Of a stretch of DNA of 64,000 nt, positions 8,256 to 18,300 are shown piece after piece. The stretch's first letter is position 1. Every line of letters begins with the position of its first letter. The DNA lies in the NCBI GenBank assembly GCA_036266155.1, contig DATANR010000168.1, forward strand, positions 13,782 to 77,781. The letters are read 5' to 3'. Origin of the DNA: SIAJ01 sp036266155. GTDB taxonomy: Bacteria; Planctomycetota; Planctomycetia; Gemmatales; Gemmataceae. Position numbers and translations under genes: made by a program. The notes under the pieces were generated by a model. The model did not search any database, had not been told where the DNA came from, and was given only the letters and a program-made list of their open reading frames with translations.

Positions 8256-9028
8256 GGGTGCTCCCACTGGGTGATGTCTGCGAGCTGGAAGCCAGCGACA
8301 ATAAGCCGGGCCGGCAGCTCCGGGTCGCTAAGAACCCGCAGTTCGTTCCACCGGGCCTCGATCACGTTCGACCGCCGCCGCAACTCGTCGTCGGGGTGTC
8401 CAGGGTGGGCGACAAGTTCGACCGCTCTCGGCCCCGCGGCTCCGGCGACTAGGCCGGTCACGGCGTGAATCAGGGTCTCGGCCCCGCGGCCTGTCCCGGT
8501 CCAGGTCATTTCACAGGCGTCAACGCAACGCACCCCGGCGGCCCGCAACCGGCGTACGACCAGTGGCCGCCCGCCACGCGCCCGCAGCCCAGTCTCCCTG
8601 GCCAGTTCCACATATGCTTCCAGCGCCCCAGGCAGAGTATGGGCGTGGTGGTGGCTGTCAAGGTGAGACGGCTCCACACCGAGTTCCCGGAGCAATCCAA
8701 GCTGCGCCCGCCACTCGGCCAACACCTCCCCGGGGTCGATCTGGCCCGCCGAGGACGGGTGGGCGGGGAACCGGCCGTCCCGGTCGACCAACGAGGGGAC
8801 CGCTCCAGATTGGCTGACCGGCCTCCCATCGGTCAGCTGGAGGTGCAGCCCGATCCGCCCCGGAACTACCCCGGCCGCGTCGGCCACCCGTTGTCGGTCG
8901 GCCGGTTCGCAAACCATCGCGGACGTCGCCGCCACCCACCCCTCCCGCATCGCCTCTAGGATGCCGGCGACTGTGCCGGGGCTAATCCCGAAGTCGTCTG
9001 CGGTCACGATGAGGGTATGCACGGTCAC
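8252..9028 (-). CDS. YdjC/ChbG-family carbohydrate deacetylase
   Basis: A 258-residue protein of the YdjC family (ChbG/HpnK-like), which removes N-acetyl groups from sugars or sugar lipids. The family signature TADDFG lies at about residues 9-14 and the metal-binding SHLDSHHHAH at about 125-135, with HPGHPDDELRR near the C-terminus. Its GTG start overlaps the glycosyltransferase stop as GTGA, and its stop overlaps the dioxygenase start. HpnK-type relatives act on hopanoid glycolipids, so deacetylation of an N-acetylhexosamine added by a neighbouring transferase is the plausible role. Confidence 0.85.
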   Translation of the reverse strand: MTVHTLIVTADDFGISPGTVAGILEAMREGWVAATSAMVCEPADRQRVADAAGVVPGRIGLHLQLTDGRPVSQSGAVPSLVDRDGRFPAHPSSAGQIDPGEVLAEWRAQLGLLRELGVEPSHLDSHHHAHTLPGALEAYVELARETGLRARGGRPLVVRRLRAAGVRCVDACEMTWTGTGRGAETLIHAVTGLVAGAAGPRAVELVAHPGHPDDELRRRSNVIEARWNELRVLSDPELPARLIVAGFQLADITQWEHP

Positions 9029-10293
9029 GCCCTCGTGAGGTAGTCGCGGACTAGAGCGACGGCATTCCCCACCCCGTCCTCAGCCCGGAGGACCGCGGCG
9101 GCGCGTGCAGCAGAATTCCACCGGGCCGGGTTCGACACGAGGTCGGAAACCATATCTGTAAGTCGGTCCAAGGTTACTTCAGAGACCGGGATCGGCTCAG
9201 GGCCGACCCCGAGACGAGCCAGTCGCGTACCCCACAGCGGCTGGTCGTATCCGAACGCGACTGCGGCGCTCGGCACGCCGGCGAGTAGTGCGGCCGCCGT
9301 CGTCCCGCTTCCACCGTGATGGACTACCGCCTTGGCTTGGGGGAAGAGCCAGTCGTGCGGAGCGGCCGGCACTTGGAGCACTCCCGGTGGGAGCCGCCTC
9401 ACCCGGAGCCCGCCCCACCCGGCCAGGAGCACCGCCCGCTGCCCGGTTCGCTCGACCGCCCCTAGGACCGCGTCTGTCAGCACTGCCGTTCGCTTAGACA
9501 CTTGGCTGCTAAAGCTAAACACGACCGGCTGTGGGCCGTCGGCCAAAAACTTCTCCAACTCGGCATGCGGGCGGTAATCGGGACGTATTGGGTGCACCCA
9601 ATAACCGGTGCAGTGGACGTTCGCCGGCCAGTCGTCGGGCCGGGGCAGTACCCAGGGGCTGTACCCGAGCAGATGCGGGAGGCGCCGCAGCCGGCGGCGC
9701 TCGACCTGCCAGGGCATCGGGGCGAGCCCAAGCCGGCCCCTCCAGGCATCGAGCACCGGCTGGGCAAATGTCCCAAAAGCGACCCGCCCACGGAGCCAGG
9801 TATGGCGAGTCTTTCCGGCGGGCGGTTCGGGCGGCGGCCGGTCATTTTCGAACGGGTTCGGGAACGCCCGGGTCGGGAAGTACGGGACCGGGTACGGGGC
9901 GACGACGAAGCACGGCACACCGAGCCCCTCGGCCAGGGTCGGAAGCATACGGGTGAGCGGCCAGCCAAAAACCATGTCCGCGTTCCGGCAAGCGGCCCAA
10001 ACGGCGTCGAGCAGATCGGCTAGGAACCCGTACATGTATGACTGGGCGAAGGATGGGAATCGGGCACGGTCCGATATCCGGTCCCGTAACACCGCCCCGG
10101 CCGGCCCGCCGATGAATTGCGCAACTTGCCCCGGAAGCAGATGGAACCCGAGCCCGGCTTCTTTAACGAGTGGGGCGAACTCGTCGTGGGTTGCCACCGT
10201 GACCGAGTAGCCAGCGGCGCGCAATCCAGCAGCCAACCCAACGAGCGGCTGGACGTCGCCCCGATACCCGATTCCAATCACAATGGCCCGCAT
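9025..10293 (-). CDS. GT1/GT28-like (UGT/sterol-glucosyltransferase type) glycosyltransferase
   Basis: About 422 residues with a GT-B fold. The N-terminal acceptor half starts MRAIVIGIGYRGDVQPLVGL. The C-terminal donor half carries VVHHGGSGTTAAALLAGVP and FGYDQPLWGTRL, typical of macrolide, vancosaminyl and sterol glucosyltransferases. The start at 10293 has GGGAGGG upstream; the frame extends to 10338 without support. It lies 16 bases after the ACP gene and overlaps the deacetylase by four bases. Relatives glycosylate hydrophobic aglycones, which suits transfer of a sugar to the synthase's lipid. Confidence 0.87.
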   Translation of the reverse strand: MRAIVIGIGYRGDVQPLVGLAAGLRAAGYSVTVATHDEFAPLVKEAGLGFHLLPGQVAQFIGGPAGAVLRDRISDRARFPSFAQSYMYGFLADLLDAVWAACRNADMVFGWPLTRMLPTLAEGLGVPCFVVAPYPVPYFPTRAFPNPFENDRPPPEPPAGKTRHTWLRGRVAFGTFAQPVLDAWRGRLGLAPMPWQVERRRLRRLPHLLGYSPWVLPRPDDWPANVHCTGYWVHPIRPDYRPHAELEKFLADGPQPVVFSFSSQVSKRTAVLTDAVLGAVERTGQRAVLLAGWGGLRVRRLPPGVLQVPAAPHDWLFPQAKAVVHHGGSGTTAAALLAGVPSAAVAFGYDQPLWGTRLARLGVGPEPIPVSEVTLDRLTDMVSDLVSNPARWNSAARAAAVLRAEDGVGNAVALVRDYLTRA

Positions 10294-10309
10294 TATGCCC
10301 TCCCGAGAA

Positions 10310-10606
10310 TCAATCGACCGGCACCCGCAGACTTTCACAGACGAACCGGTGTAGGTCGCCGGCAGTCAGGTCCTGGCCGGTGGTGGTCCCCTCCTTGCAA
10401 GCCAGCTGGTGGAAATTCAGGGGTCGGTCCAACCGGTCCTCGATCGTCACCATCAGATGGATGACGTGCATTGACGCGATCCCCAAGTCCCGGCCGAGGG
10501 CGTGGTGCGGCTCTACCTTGTCCGGCTCTTCCCCGGTCTCCTCCAGGACCGTGCGGATTGACTCGACTACGCAGTCCCAGATGTTGCGGCTCGACGGGTT
10601 GTTCAT
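10310..10606 (-). CDS. Free-standing acyl carrier protein
   Basis: A 98-residue ACP. The phosphopantetheine site is Ser45 in ALGRDLGIASMHVIHLM, with Ala-Ser where most ACPs have Asp-Ser; helices flank it as usual. I place the start at ATG 10606, 14 bases after the AT-DH stop; the open frame extends upstream inside that gene. It sits between the AT-DH protein and a glycosyltransferase. It could shuttle extender or finished chains, or work with the free AT, in addition to the ACP built into the large synthase. Confidence 0.85.
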   Translation of the reverse strand: MNNPSSRNIWDCVVESIRTVLEETGEEPDKVEPHHALGRDLGIASMHVIHLMVTIEDRLDRPLNFHQLACKEGTTTGQDLTAGDLHRFVCESLRVPVD

Positions 10607-10620
10607 CGCGATGCTCCGGG

Positions 10621-13194
10621 TCACGAATGCGAACCGGCCAGGCGCGGCGCCGGCCGGCGGTCCCCCACCGCACCCGACGCGGGCCGGCGGTTGTCCAACC
10701 ACTGCTCCAGCGGGCGGAGCGGCCGCCCGGTTCTGTACCATTCTTCGAGCCGCTCCGGCGGCAGCGCCAGGTGGGCTAGTACTTGTCCCCAGATGCCGCC
10801 GTTTGCGGTCAAGAATTCCCTTTCGGGTAGAGCAGCCGTGCCGGGCTCATCGTCCGGCGCACCGCCTTGTACTAGTCGGGCGAACCCAACCGGGAATGAC
10901 ACTAGTCGCTGCCGGAACCCTTCCAGCCGGGCGACCAGCCGGCCGGCGGGGTCGGAGAACTCCAGGTCCGCCTCCGTCCATCCGGCCGATTCCCGCCGCA
11001 CCCGGGCGACCAGCCGCAACTCGTTCCCAGGTAGGACCGGGGGAGCGAACAACGTGAGCCGGTCGAGGGCAAACGGATACGCCCCGAAGTCCCGGTGGCC
11101 GTGCTCCAATAGCCAGACCGCAACCAGCTGACCGGCTGCATCGAGCACCGCCGGGTCGAGGCCGACGGTCAGCACGTCCATGTCCGGCACGGCGGTCGCC
11201 CGGACGACGGCTACCGCTACGTCCGGCCCGATCGCCTCCACTCGGGAGAGTGTCTGGAAACTCGGTCCGTGGAACGCGAATCGGTGGTAAAACTCGTGCG
11301 CCGTGCACCCAACCGGGCCACGACCGGGGTCCGGGAGCGCTGCAGGGGGCGGAGCGTGCCGCTGCGGGTCGACGGCTACCGCCGCGCCGAAGGCAGCATA
11401 CCGACGGCCGTCCGGCTCGTGGCCTGCGAGAGCAATCTGCACGACGCCGTCGGGTGTACGCTCCGCTTCCAACAGGACGTCGAGTGTCCCTCGGTCGAGG
11501 GTGAGCCATCGGTGGGCTCGAGCGTTTGTCAGTTCCACTCGGCCGTCCGCCCCGGTCAGCCGTCGTGCCGCCTCGACCGCCAGCCCAAGGCTGAGAGTGA
11601 ACGGAAGCACCGGCAGCCCGTCCTGGTCACCGCGACGACCGAGGCTGTGGTCCGCGAGATATCGGTCACCCCGTCGGGTGAACCGCCGGAACGCGGTGAG
11701 CCGAGGCCCGTCCGACCGGATCCCATCCCGGAGCAGTCCCCGGAAGGCTGGGGCCGGCGCGGCACTCCTCCGAATCAAGCCCTCCACGCGCGCTCGGACG
11801 CGGTCTATTCCGGCGTTTGCAGCAGCAATCAGCTCGGTGTGAGCGGCGAGGATCATGTCAGCCCGGGGCCGTGCGGCAGGGGAGGCGGGGGTCGGCGGCC
11901 CCAGCCGGTCAAGGCGTATGGCAACTCCCCTGGCGAATAGCTCGGCTGCGCAACGCCGCAGTTGGGCGCCATCCGGGTGGTACCGGCTCGATGCACTGAC
12001 CGCTAGGTGCGGACGGCCGCGGAGGGTGGAGCTCACGAACGCGGTCAGCTTCTCGTCGGGGCCCACCTCTATGAAAGTTCGTACCCCGTCCGCGTATAAA
12101 TTCTCCACCACTTCCCGAAACCGGACTGGGCTGGACCACTGCCGGGAAATCAGGTCACGCACGGCGTCCGGGTCGGCGGGGAACGGGGCGGCAGTCAGGC
12201 AGGAGTATACCGGAACCCGCGGCCGGGTGACAATCACTCGGTCGTAGTGGCTCCGCAGCAGCCGTGACCAATCGGCGAAGAGTGGGGTGTGGTACGCCCG
12301 GTCGGTCGGCACCCACTGGCACAGACCGCCGACAGCCACGACGGCCGCCACCGCCACTCCCAACGACCGCCGAGTGCCGGACAGGACGCACTGCCCGGGG
12401 CAGTTATCCACCGCCACAGCCGGTGGATCTGGCAGCTGTCTCAGGGCCGCGTCGACGATTGTCCTCGACGGCCCGGAGACGGCTACCATCCCCTCCGGTT
12501 CAGTGGCTGGGCAGAGATCCCGGCCGAGCCGGGCCACTTGCATCAGGTGGTCGCACACCGCGTTCCGGTCTGGGTAAAATACCAGGCCACCGACCGTCAA
12601 TGCGGCGTGCTCCCCGTTGCTGTGCCCGGCCACTGCGTCGGCTCGCACCCCGAGTTCAGCTAACACCTCGGCCAGTGCCAGGCTCGCAATTAGCCCGAGC
12701 GGGGCACCGTACGTCAGCCCGTGCAGGTCGGCCTCTGCAGCCGGACCGGGGGCGATCAGCCTTCCGGGGGCGCGATCAAACCCGCCGCGCGCGAACGCCG
12801 CATCCAGGTCGGCGAACCATGCCCGTGTGTCCGGCCAATCGATGGCCAGCCCGGCGAGCATCCCGGGGTATTGCGATCCCTGCCCGGGGAAGAGCAGTGC
12901 GACTCGGCCGGCGTCGCCGAACCCGTAGTATGCCACCCCGCGGAGGCGGAACCCGTCAGCCCGGTCCTGGGCCAGCTTATTCGAGGCACGGCGGAGCGCG
13001 GCCGCGAGCGTGGGCCGGTCAGCCCCGAGCACCGCAAGCCGGTGGCGGCCGTCGGCCGGCCCGAGCCGCACTGGCATCTGGCCAGCCGTGACGGCCGCGG
13101 CGGCGCGATCAGCCAGCGTCGCCAACCCGGCCCTCTCGGGGGCGGACAGCCCGACGATCAGCCCGCCGGAGGCCAACTCACCAGGAGGAGTCAT
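10621..13194 (-). CDS. Acyltransferase-dehydratase (AT-DH) protein of Pfa/PKS type
   Basis: An 857-residue protein. The AT domain spans about residues 100-400: ALLFPGQGSQYPGM, catalytic Ser192 in AVAGHSNGEHAAL, and CPGQCVLSG. A linker with a helical segment follows. Next comes a PKS dehydratase (about 495-760) with His516 in YLADHSLGRRGD and Asp685 in LDPAVLDAAGQ, the usual double-hotdog pair. There is no KS, ACP or KR. It overlaps the fused glycosyltransferase gene by ATGA, with AAGGAGGA upstream of its ATG. It supplies the dehydratase missing from the 2351-residue synthase, perhaps with a second acyl-loading activity like PfaB. Confidence 0.88.
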   Translation of the reverse strand: MTPPGELASGGLIVGLSAPERAGLATLADRAAAAVTAGQMPVRLGPADGRHRLAVLGADRPTLAAALRRASNKLAQDRADGFRLRGVAYYGFGDAGRVALLFPGQGSQYPGMLAGLAIDWPDTRAWFADLDAAFARGGFDRAPGRLIAPGPAAEADLHGLTYGAPLGLIASLALAEVLAELGVRADAVAGHSNGEHAALTVGGLVFYPDRNAVCDHLMQVARLGRDLCPATEPEGMVAVSGPSRTIVDAALRQLPDPPAVAVDNCPGQCVLSGTRRSLGVAVAAVVAVGGLCQWVPTDRAYHTPLFADWSRLLRSHYDRVIVTRPRVPVYSCLTAAPFPADPDAVRDLISRQWSSPVRFREVVENLYADGVRTFIEVGPDEKLTAFVSSTLRGRPHLAVSASSRYHPDGAQLRRCAAELFARGVAIRLDRLGPPTPASPAARPRADMILAAHTELIAAANAGIDRVRARVEGLIRRSAAPAPAFRGLLRDGIRSDGPRLTAFRRFTRRGDRYLADHSLGRRGDQDGLPVLPFTLSLGLAVEAARRLTGADGRVELTNARAHRWLTLDRGTLDVLLEAERTPDGVVQIALAGHEPDGRRYAAFGAAVAVDPQRHAPPPAALPDPGRGPVGCTAHEFYHRFAFHGPSFQTLSRVEAIGPDVAVAVVRATAVPDMDVLTVGLDPAVLDAAGQLVAVWLLEHGHRDFGAYPFALDRLTLFAPPVLPGNELRLVARVRRESAGWTEADLEFSDPAGRLVARLEGFRQRLVSFPVGFARLVQGGAPDDEPGTAALPEREFLTANGGIWGQVLAHLALPPERLEEWYRTGRPLRPLEQWLDNRRPASGAVGDRRPAPRLAGSHS

Positions 13195-15335
13195 CCGTCC
13201 TCCTTCCTGCCGTAGAGCAAGTAATCCCGAACCTTCACTGCGAGGTCGGCCCGGTCCGGTCGCCACATTGGCCAGCCGTCCGGACTCGAAACCAGATCGG
13301 TGCCTGGGTCGAACCCGGCTTCCCGTAGGAGCAATAGGTCGTCGTCCCGGTCCCGGACGGCCGGGCTGTCCCCCAGCCTGATTGCCCTCCCGGGGGTGAA
13401 TCCAACTGCCCCACGGACCTCGGCCGCGAGTGCTTTCCCCCACACGGCAAGGTGGGCAAACTGCGCCCGGGAAAACAGCAGCCGGTGCCGGTTAGTCTTC
13501 TCCCAGTATCGGTCCCCGCCGAGCAGCACGTGGCCGAATAACACGTCCGCCCGCCCGAGAACCGTGGCCTCGTACAACGGGTGGCGGGTGATCAGCTCAC
13601 GGCACGCGGCCCACGCCCCACCCATTTCTCCAGTTACGTACCCGGCCATGTTCGCCGGCTGCTCGGCTGGAGGCGGGGCGGTGGTCATTCGATACACGTA
13701 TCCGACCACGGTCCGGCCACCGGGGCCCGACACTGCCTGAAACGGTTGGACCACCGGCCACCGGTTAAGCCGGTCGGTCGTCTCCCCGATCCACCGGTCA
13801 TTCTCGAACGTCAAGTCCGGGTCGATCCAAACCACCTTGTCACAACCCGGCGGGAGGGCCGCGACTCCAAGGTTCACCAGCCGCTCCCGTGGCCACACGA
13901 CCGTCTCCGCCCTCACCTGCAGTATCCGGTCGGCCGCGGCCGTGTCCGCGACGAACGGGGCGTCGCCAAGGGCCAGTTCGACGACCAGTACCGGCAGCCC
14001 CTGTGACCGCAGCCGGGCCGTCGTCCGGAACAAGTCATCTGGCCTGCTGGCGCCGCGGCCTTCCGTCCAGAACGGAACAACACCCCACAGCTCTCCTGGA
14101 AGCCGACGTGGTTGTGTCGGAAGCCGGTCCGGGTCCCGTAGCGCCCACCGAGGCGGACGACGGCCCGACGCCCACTCCGCAAGCCGGGCGGCCAGCCACT
14201 CAGTCGATCGGTCACCCCCAGCCAAGTCGAGGGGAGCACCAGCCGGTCGGAAAGCTGCAGTACGGCGAATCTCCGCCGCCAGCGTCGCCGGGTCGGTCCT
14301 TCCCGGCACGAGCACCCGGACCAGCCCGTTGCGAGCGAGCAGCTCTGCCCGGCGGGTCTGCTCGTTCCCAAGCGAGAGGTCAGCCGGCACTACCAGGGCC
14401 GGCACCCGGGTCCGGAGCAGGTCCAGGGCCGTGTTGTACCCGCACCGGGACACAGACACCGCGGCAGTTGCTAGCCGCTCTCGGAGGTTCTCGGTCCACC
14501 GGCGCAGCGTCAACCGCGGTACCCCCGCGGCCCGGGTGGCGAGGTTGTCCCAGGCCCAGGCCGGCAACGCGGTCCCGGCGTACACTTCCATCTCGAAGTC
14601 GGCCGCCAGTCCGCCGGACCGCTGGGATTCGACGGCCGCGAAGAGTAGCTCCTCCCCGCCCCGGCCGCCACCGGCGGACACCACCACCCGCGGATCCGGC
14701 ACCGCCGGCCGGGCCGGGACGTCATCCCCAGAGACGACGAACCCGGTATGCACGACCTCGACGCCAAGCCGGTCCGCCGCCGAAAACGTGTCCCGGAGGG
14801 TGAGCCAAGCTGGGTCGGAGTGAACAAGCACGGCGTCAAAGTACTCGTCTACCAATGCACCGATACGGGAGTCAAACGTCGCCTGGTTTTTCCGGCAAGT
14901 CTGCTGGATGTCCCGCAGACTGCACACGATCAGCGGTGGCCGGGATAGCTCGCGGGAGGCGGCGAACCAACCGGTTAGCTCGGCCGCCATCGAGTGCCGG
15001 TCGAACGGGAAGTACTCGACCAGAAGGCACCCCGGGCGGTACCTTTCCAGCAAGCCTTCGAGTTGCCTTAGCCGTCGTTCCCAGGTCCGGTGCAAGTCTA
15101 CTTTTGGGAGGGCGGCGACTAGGTGCCCATTGCTGTTCACCTCCAACGGGGCAAGCCGCTCGACCGTGACCCCAGGCGGGCTTCCAAGTTCCGTGTCGAG
15201 CCGGCCGCCGGACACTAGCACGACCGGCAGTCTGCGGGCAATGGCGGCGGCTAGCGCGGCCGACCTCACCCAATGCCCGGCCCCGAAGATCGACTGGGTG
15301 TAAAACAGGACCGGCGGTCCGGCAGGGGCAGTCAT
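13191..15335 (-). CDS. Two-domain glycosyltransferase (COG4671-like GT-B plus GT-A-like)
   Basis: 714 residues from ATG 15335, which overlaps the synthase stop as ATGA. The N-terminal half (about 1-380) is a GT-B 'predicted glycosyltransferase' of MurG-like shape: VLFYTQSIFGAGHWVRS, then VVVSAGGGRGGEELLF and VSVSRCGYNTALDLL. The C-terminal third (about 410-700) is separate: LWGVVPFWTEG, LPVLVVELALGDAPF, and CDKVVWIDPDLTFENDRW. The last has the DxD-like acidic motif of GT-A folds seen in bacterial and plant proteins of unclear activity. One polypeptide may add two sugars in sequence. The domain boundary is estimated. Confidence 0.8.
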   Translation of the reverse strand: MTAPAGPPVLFYTQSIFGAGHWVRSAALAAAIARRLPVVLVSGGRLDTELGSPPGVTVERLAPLEVNSNGHLVAALPKVDLHRTWERRLRQLEGLLERYRPGCLLVEYFPFDRHSMAAELTGWFAASRELSRPPLIVCSLRDIQQTCRKNQATFDSRIGALVDEYFDAVLVHSDPAWLTLRDTFSAADRLGVEVVHTGFVVSGDDVPARPAVPDPRVVVSAGGGRGGEELLFAAVESQRSGGLAADFEMEVYAGTALPAWAWDNLATRAAGVPRLTLRRWTENLRERLATAAVSVSRCGYNTALDLLRTRVPALVVPADLSLGNEQTRRAELLARNGLVRVLVPGRTDPATLAAEIRRTAAFRPAGAPLDLAGGDRSTEWLAARLAEWASGRRPPRWALRDPDRLPTQPRRLPGELWGVVPFWTEGRGASRPDDLFRTTARLRSQGLPVLVVELALGDAPFVADTAAADRILQVRAETVVWPRERLVNLGVAALPPGCDKVVWIDPDLTFENDRWIGETTDRLNRWPVVQPFQAVSGPGGRTVVGYVYRMTTAPPPAEQPANMAGYVTGEMGGAWAACRELITRHPLYEATVLGRADVLFGHVLLGGDRYWEKTNRHRLLFSRAQFAHLAVWGKALAAEVRGAVGFTPGRAIRLGDSPAVRDRDDDLLLLREAGFDPGTDLVSSPDGWPMWRPDRADLAVKVRDYLLYGRKEDG

Positions 15336-18300
15336 GATCCGCCCCTCGCCAGCCCGGGGGACGACACTTGCAAACTCATCAACAGCAGCCCGACCTCCAG
15401 CACCGAGGCCAGACTCTCGCCAGGTTCGTCGGCTGCCCATGGCCCGTCCCCAGCGATCACCTCCACGTCGTCGGGAGACCCGTACGCCAACTCGTCCGCG
15501 AAGAACGCCCGGCCCGCCGCCGGCTCAATTGGTCGGATGCCGGCCACAGCCAGCCGCCGCAGTGTCGGGGCATCCGCCATTCCTTCGGCCCGCCACGGCC
15601 CCCAGTTCAGGCACACCACTCGGGTTGCGGGCCACCGCCGGGCCATCCCCCAGGCCGCTCGGTTGAGCAGCTCGTTCGCGGCCGCGTAGTCCGTTTGTCC
15701 GGGGTTCCCGAATCGCCCCGACACCGATCCAAGTAGGGCCACCCACTTCAGCCCGGTCGGGTTCAAATTGCGAGTGAGAGTAAGAGCAGATTCCACCTTA
15801 GTGTCGAACACCCGATCGTAGGACTCGCTCGTCTTGTCCGCCAGCCTGGTGTCTTCGATCCGCCCGGCCCCATGGATCACGGCGTCGATCCGGCCGTGCC
15901 GGGCGTACACGTCCTCGATCAGCTGGCCGAACGCGCTCCCGTCCCGAACGTCGACCGCGTAATACTCGACCTCCGCGCCCGTGCTACGGAAGTTGGCCAG
16001 CCGGGCGAGGCGGGACCGGTGTCGCACCTCGCGCCGGACCCTGTGCTCGATCGCGGCGGGTACGGCCAGCTCACCCCGTGCAAGGGTCGCGCCCACTAGC
16101 ACCTTTCTCAGCCCGGCAGGGTTCGCATCAGGATAATCGGCCAGTTCCGGGTCGCCGTCGGCGGACTGCCCAACCAGGACCAGCCGGACGCCCGGCGCGG
16201 CCAATTCGGCGACCAGCTCGGCTGTGATCCCAGACGCGCCCCCCGTGGCGAGCAGCACTGCCCCTGGGCCGAGCCTCCAGTCACGTGGCTGCGTACGGAC
16301 CACCGGGGCTCGGACAGCAGTACACACAGTCCGTTGCCCTTTAGGATAGCCGACTTCCGGCTCGTCCCCGTCCGCGGTCAACTCGGCGAGGACGCAGCGG
16401 GCCAAGCCAGTGGAGGTCATGGTGTCATCGAAGTCGACGGTCCGGGTGGCAACGGAGCACTCCGCCCCATACGCCCGCAGTAGGCCGTGGACGCCGCCGC
16501 CTGGCGGTGCTAGCCCGCCCGCGCCGTCTCGGCCCCAATGCCCTCCGAACCGAGTGGCCGCGACCACTGGGGGGCCGCCCCCCTTCTCCTCAGGCTCCGA
16601 AGCGACGAGTTGCAACAAGTGGAACAGCCCTTTCGTCTGGATGCGGGCCTCGTGCCGCCAACCATCCGCGTCGGCCGGGTCGGTCGGCGGGGCGAGAGGG
16701 GCGAGGTGGACCACTGCCCGGACTGGGCCGTGCCTTAACCGCGCGTCGTCCACGGCCTGGCGGAGGGCGGCCGGGTCGGCCAGCGCGGTCAGCGGGATGA
16801 GATGCGGGACGACACCCGCGAAGCGCAGCTCCGCCGTCAGCGCGTCGGCCGCCCCAAGTCGGTCTTCGGTCACAAGCACCAGCCCAGGCGTGAGTGGTTT
16901 ATGCGCGTCGGTGAGCGGCTTCGACGTCGCCCGAATGACCAGCCGTGGGCAGCCCGAAGATGACCGAGCCGCGGTAGGCAGTTCGGACGCGACGGCGGCC
17001 GGGGTGGGAATCGCGGCACCGCCGACGGCTGTGAACTCGGCGATGATAAACTGCGTCATTCCGCGGAGCGACCGAACTCGGGAAAGTTGGTCCATCCGGT
17101 CACGCAGTCGGTTGGCCACGGCGGTGGGGAGTCGCTTCTGCACCTCGCTGAGGATCTCCAGCCGCTTGAGCGAATCCAACCCGAGGTCGCCCTCGATGTC
17201 CTGGTCGGGGTTCAGCACCTCCGGCGGGTAACCGGTGTACGAACTGACCAGTGCAGTCAGCTCGCCGAGGGCGGCCCGCGGTTCCGCCCATGTGACAGCC
17301 GGGTCGGCCGCAGGTACGGGCCGCGCGGGCGGGAGCTTTCGACCGACGTTCGTCAGTGACTGTTCAGTGGTTTGGGCGCCATTCGTTCCATAGGTCCCCG
17401 TGAAGTCTTGGCCGTGAAAACCATTCGTCCCGTCCACACGGTCCAGCATCCGGGCCATTACCTTTTCCTGCGTCGACAGGAACCTCCGCATCGTCTCCTG
17501 GTACTCGTGGTAAGCGGTGAGCACGTCGTCCCCGGCCAGGTCTTCGTTCGCCCCGGGCGTGGCCGACCGGTGTGCGACGGTGGTAACGCGCGGGATCGGC
17601 GTGTCGGCGGTTACCAGCGGTTCGCGGCCGACGCTTCCGACTGGCTCGTCCCGATGCCGGACCCGGCCGCCGTCAACCAGCCAGTCCGTGGCAGGCGTGG
17701 CAACAGCCCTGTCAAGTTCCACGATCCGGCAGTCGCGGGCGTGGAAAAGGGCGGTCCAGTCGAGCGCCGCCCCGTGAGTGACCAGCTCGCCCACCGCACC
17801 GAGGAACCCCCGCCAGCCGCCGCGATCGAGGGGGACGGTCACCACGTCCGCTAGTCCGGCTAGGATCTGCCGCACCAGCCCACTTAGTACATCCCCGGGG
17901 CCAGCCTCCACAAACACTCGGGCACCGGCTCTATATAAGTGTTCGACCTGGCGGACAAAATCAACCGGCCCCTCTATTTGGCGGGCGAGGCTGCTGCAGA
18001 CCGCCGCCGGGTCCGGCGCATAAGGGTCGCCGCCGGCAGTGGTGACCAGGAATGTCGGGGCCGCGAACCGGTGCGCAGCCAGAGCGGCAGCCCACGGTTC
18101 CCGGGTCGGCCGCATCTGCGGAGAGTGAAAGGCCGCCGTGACAGTCAGCCGGGACGCGGCCACCTTTTCGGCGGCGAGATCGGCAATGAACCCGTCAACC
18201 CGGTCGGCCGGGCCAGAGACCACGCACTGCGACGGGGAGTTGTGATTAGCCAGCGCCAGGTCCGGCGCGTCCTGGAGCCGGGCGACCAGTTCGGCCCGCG

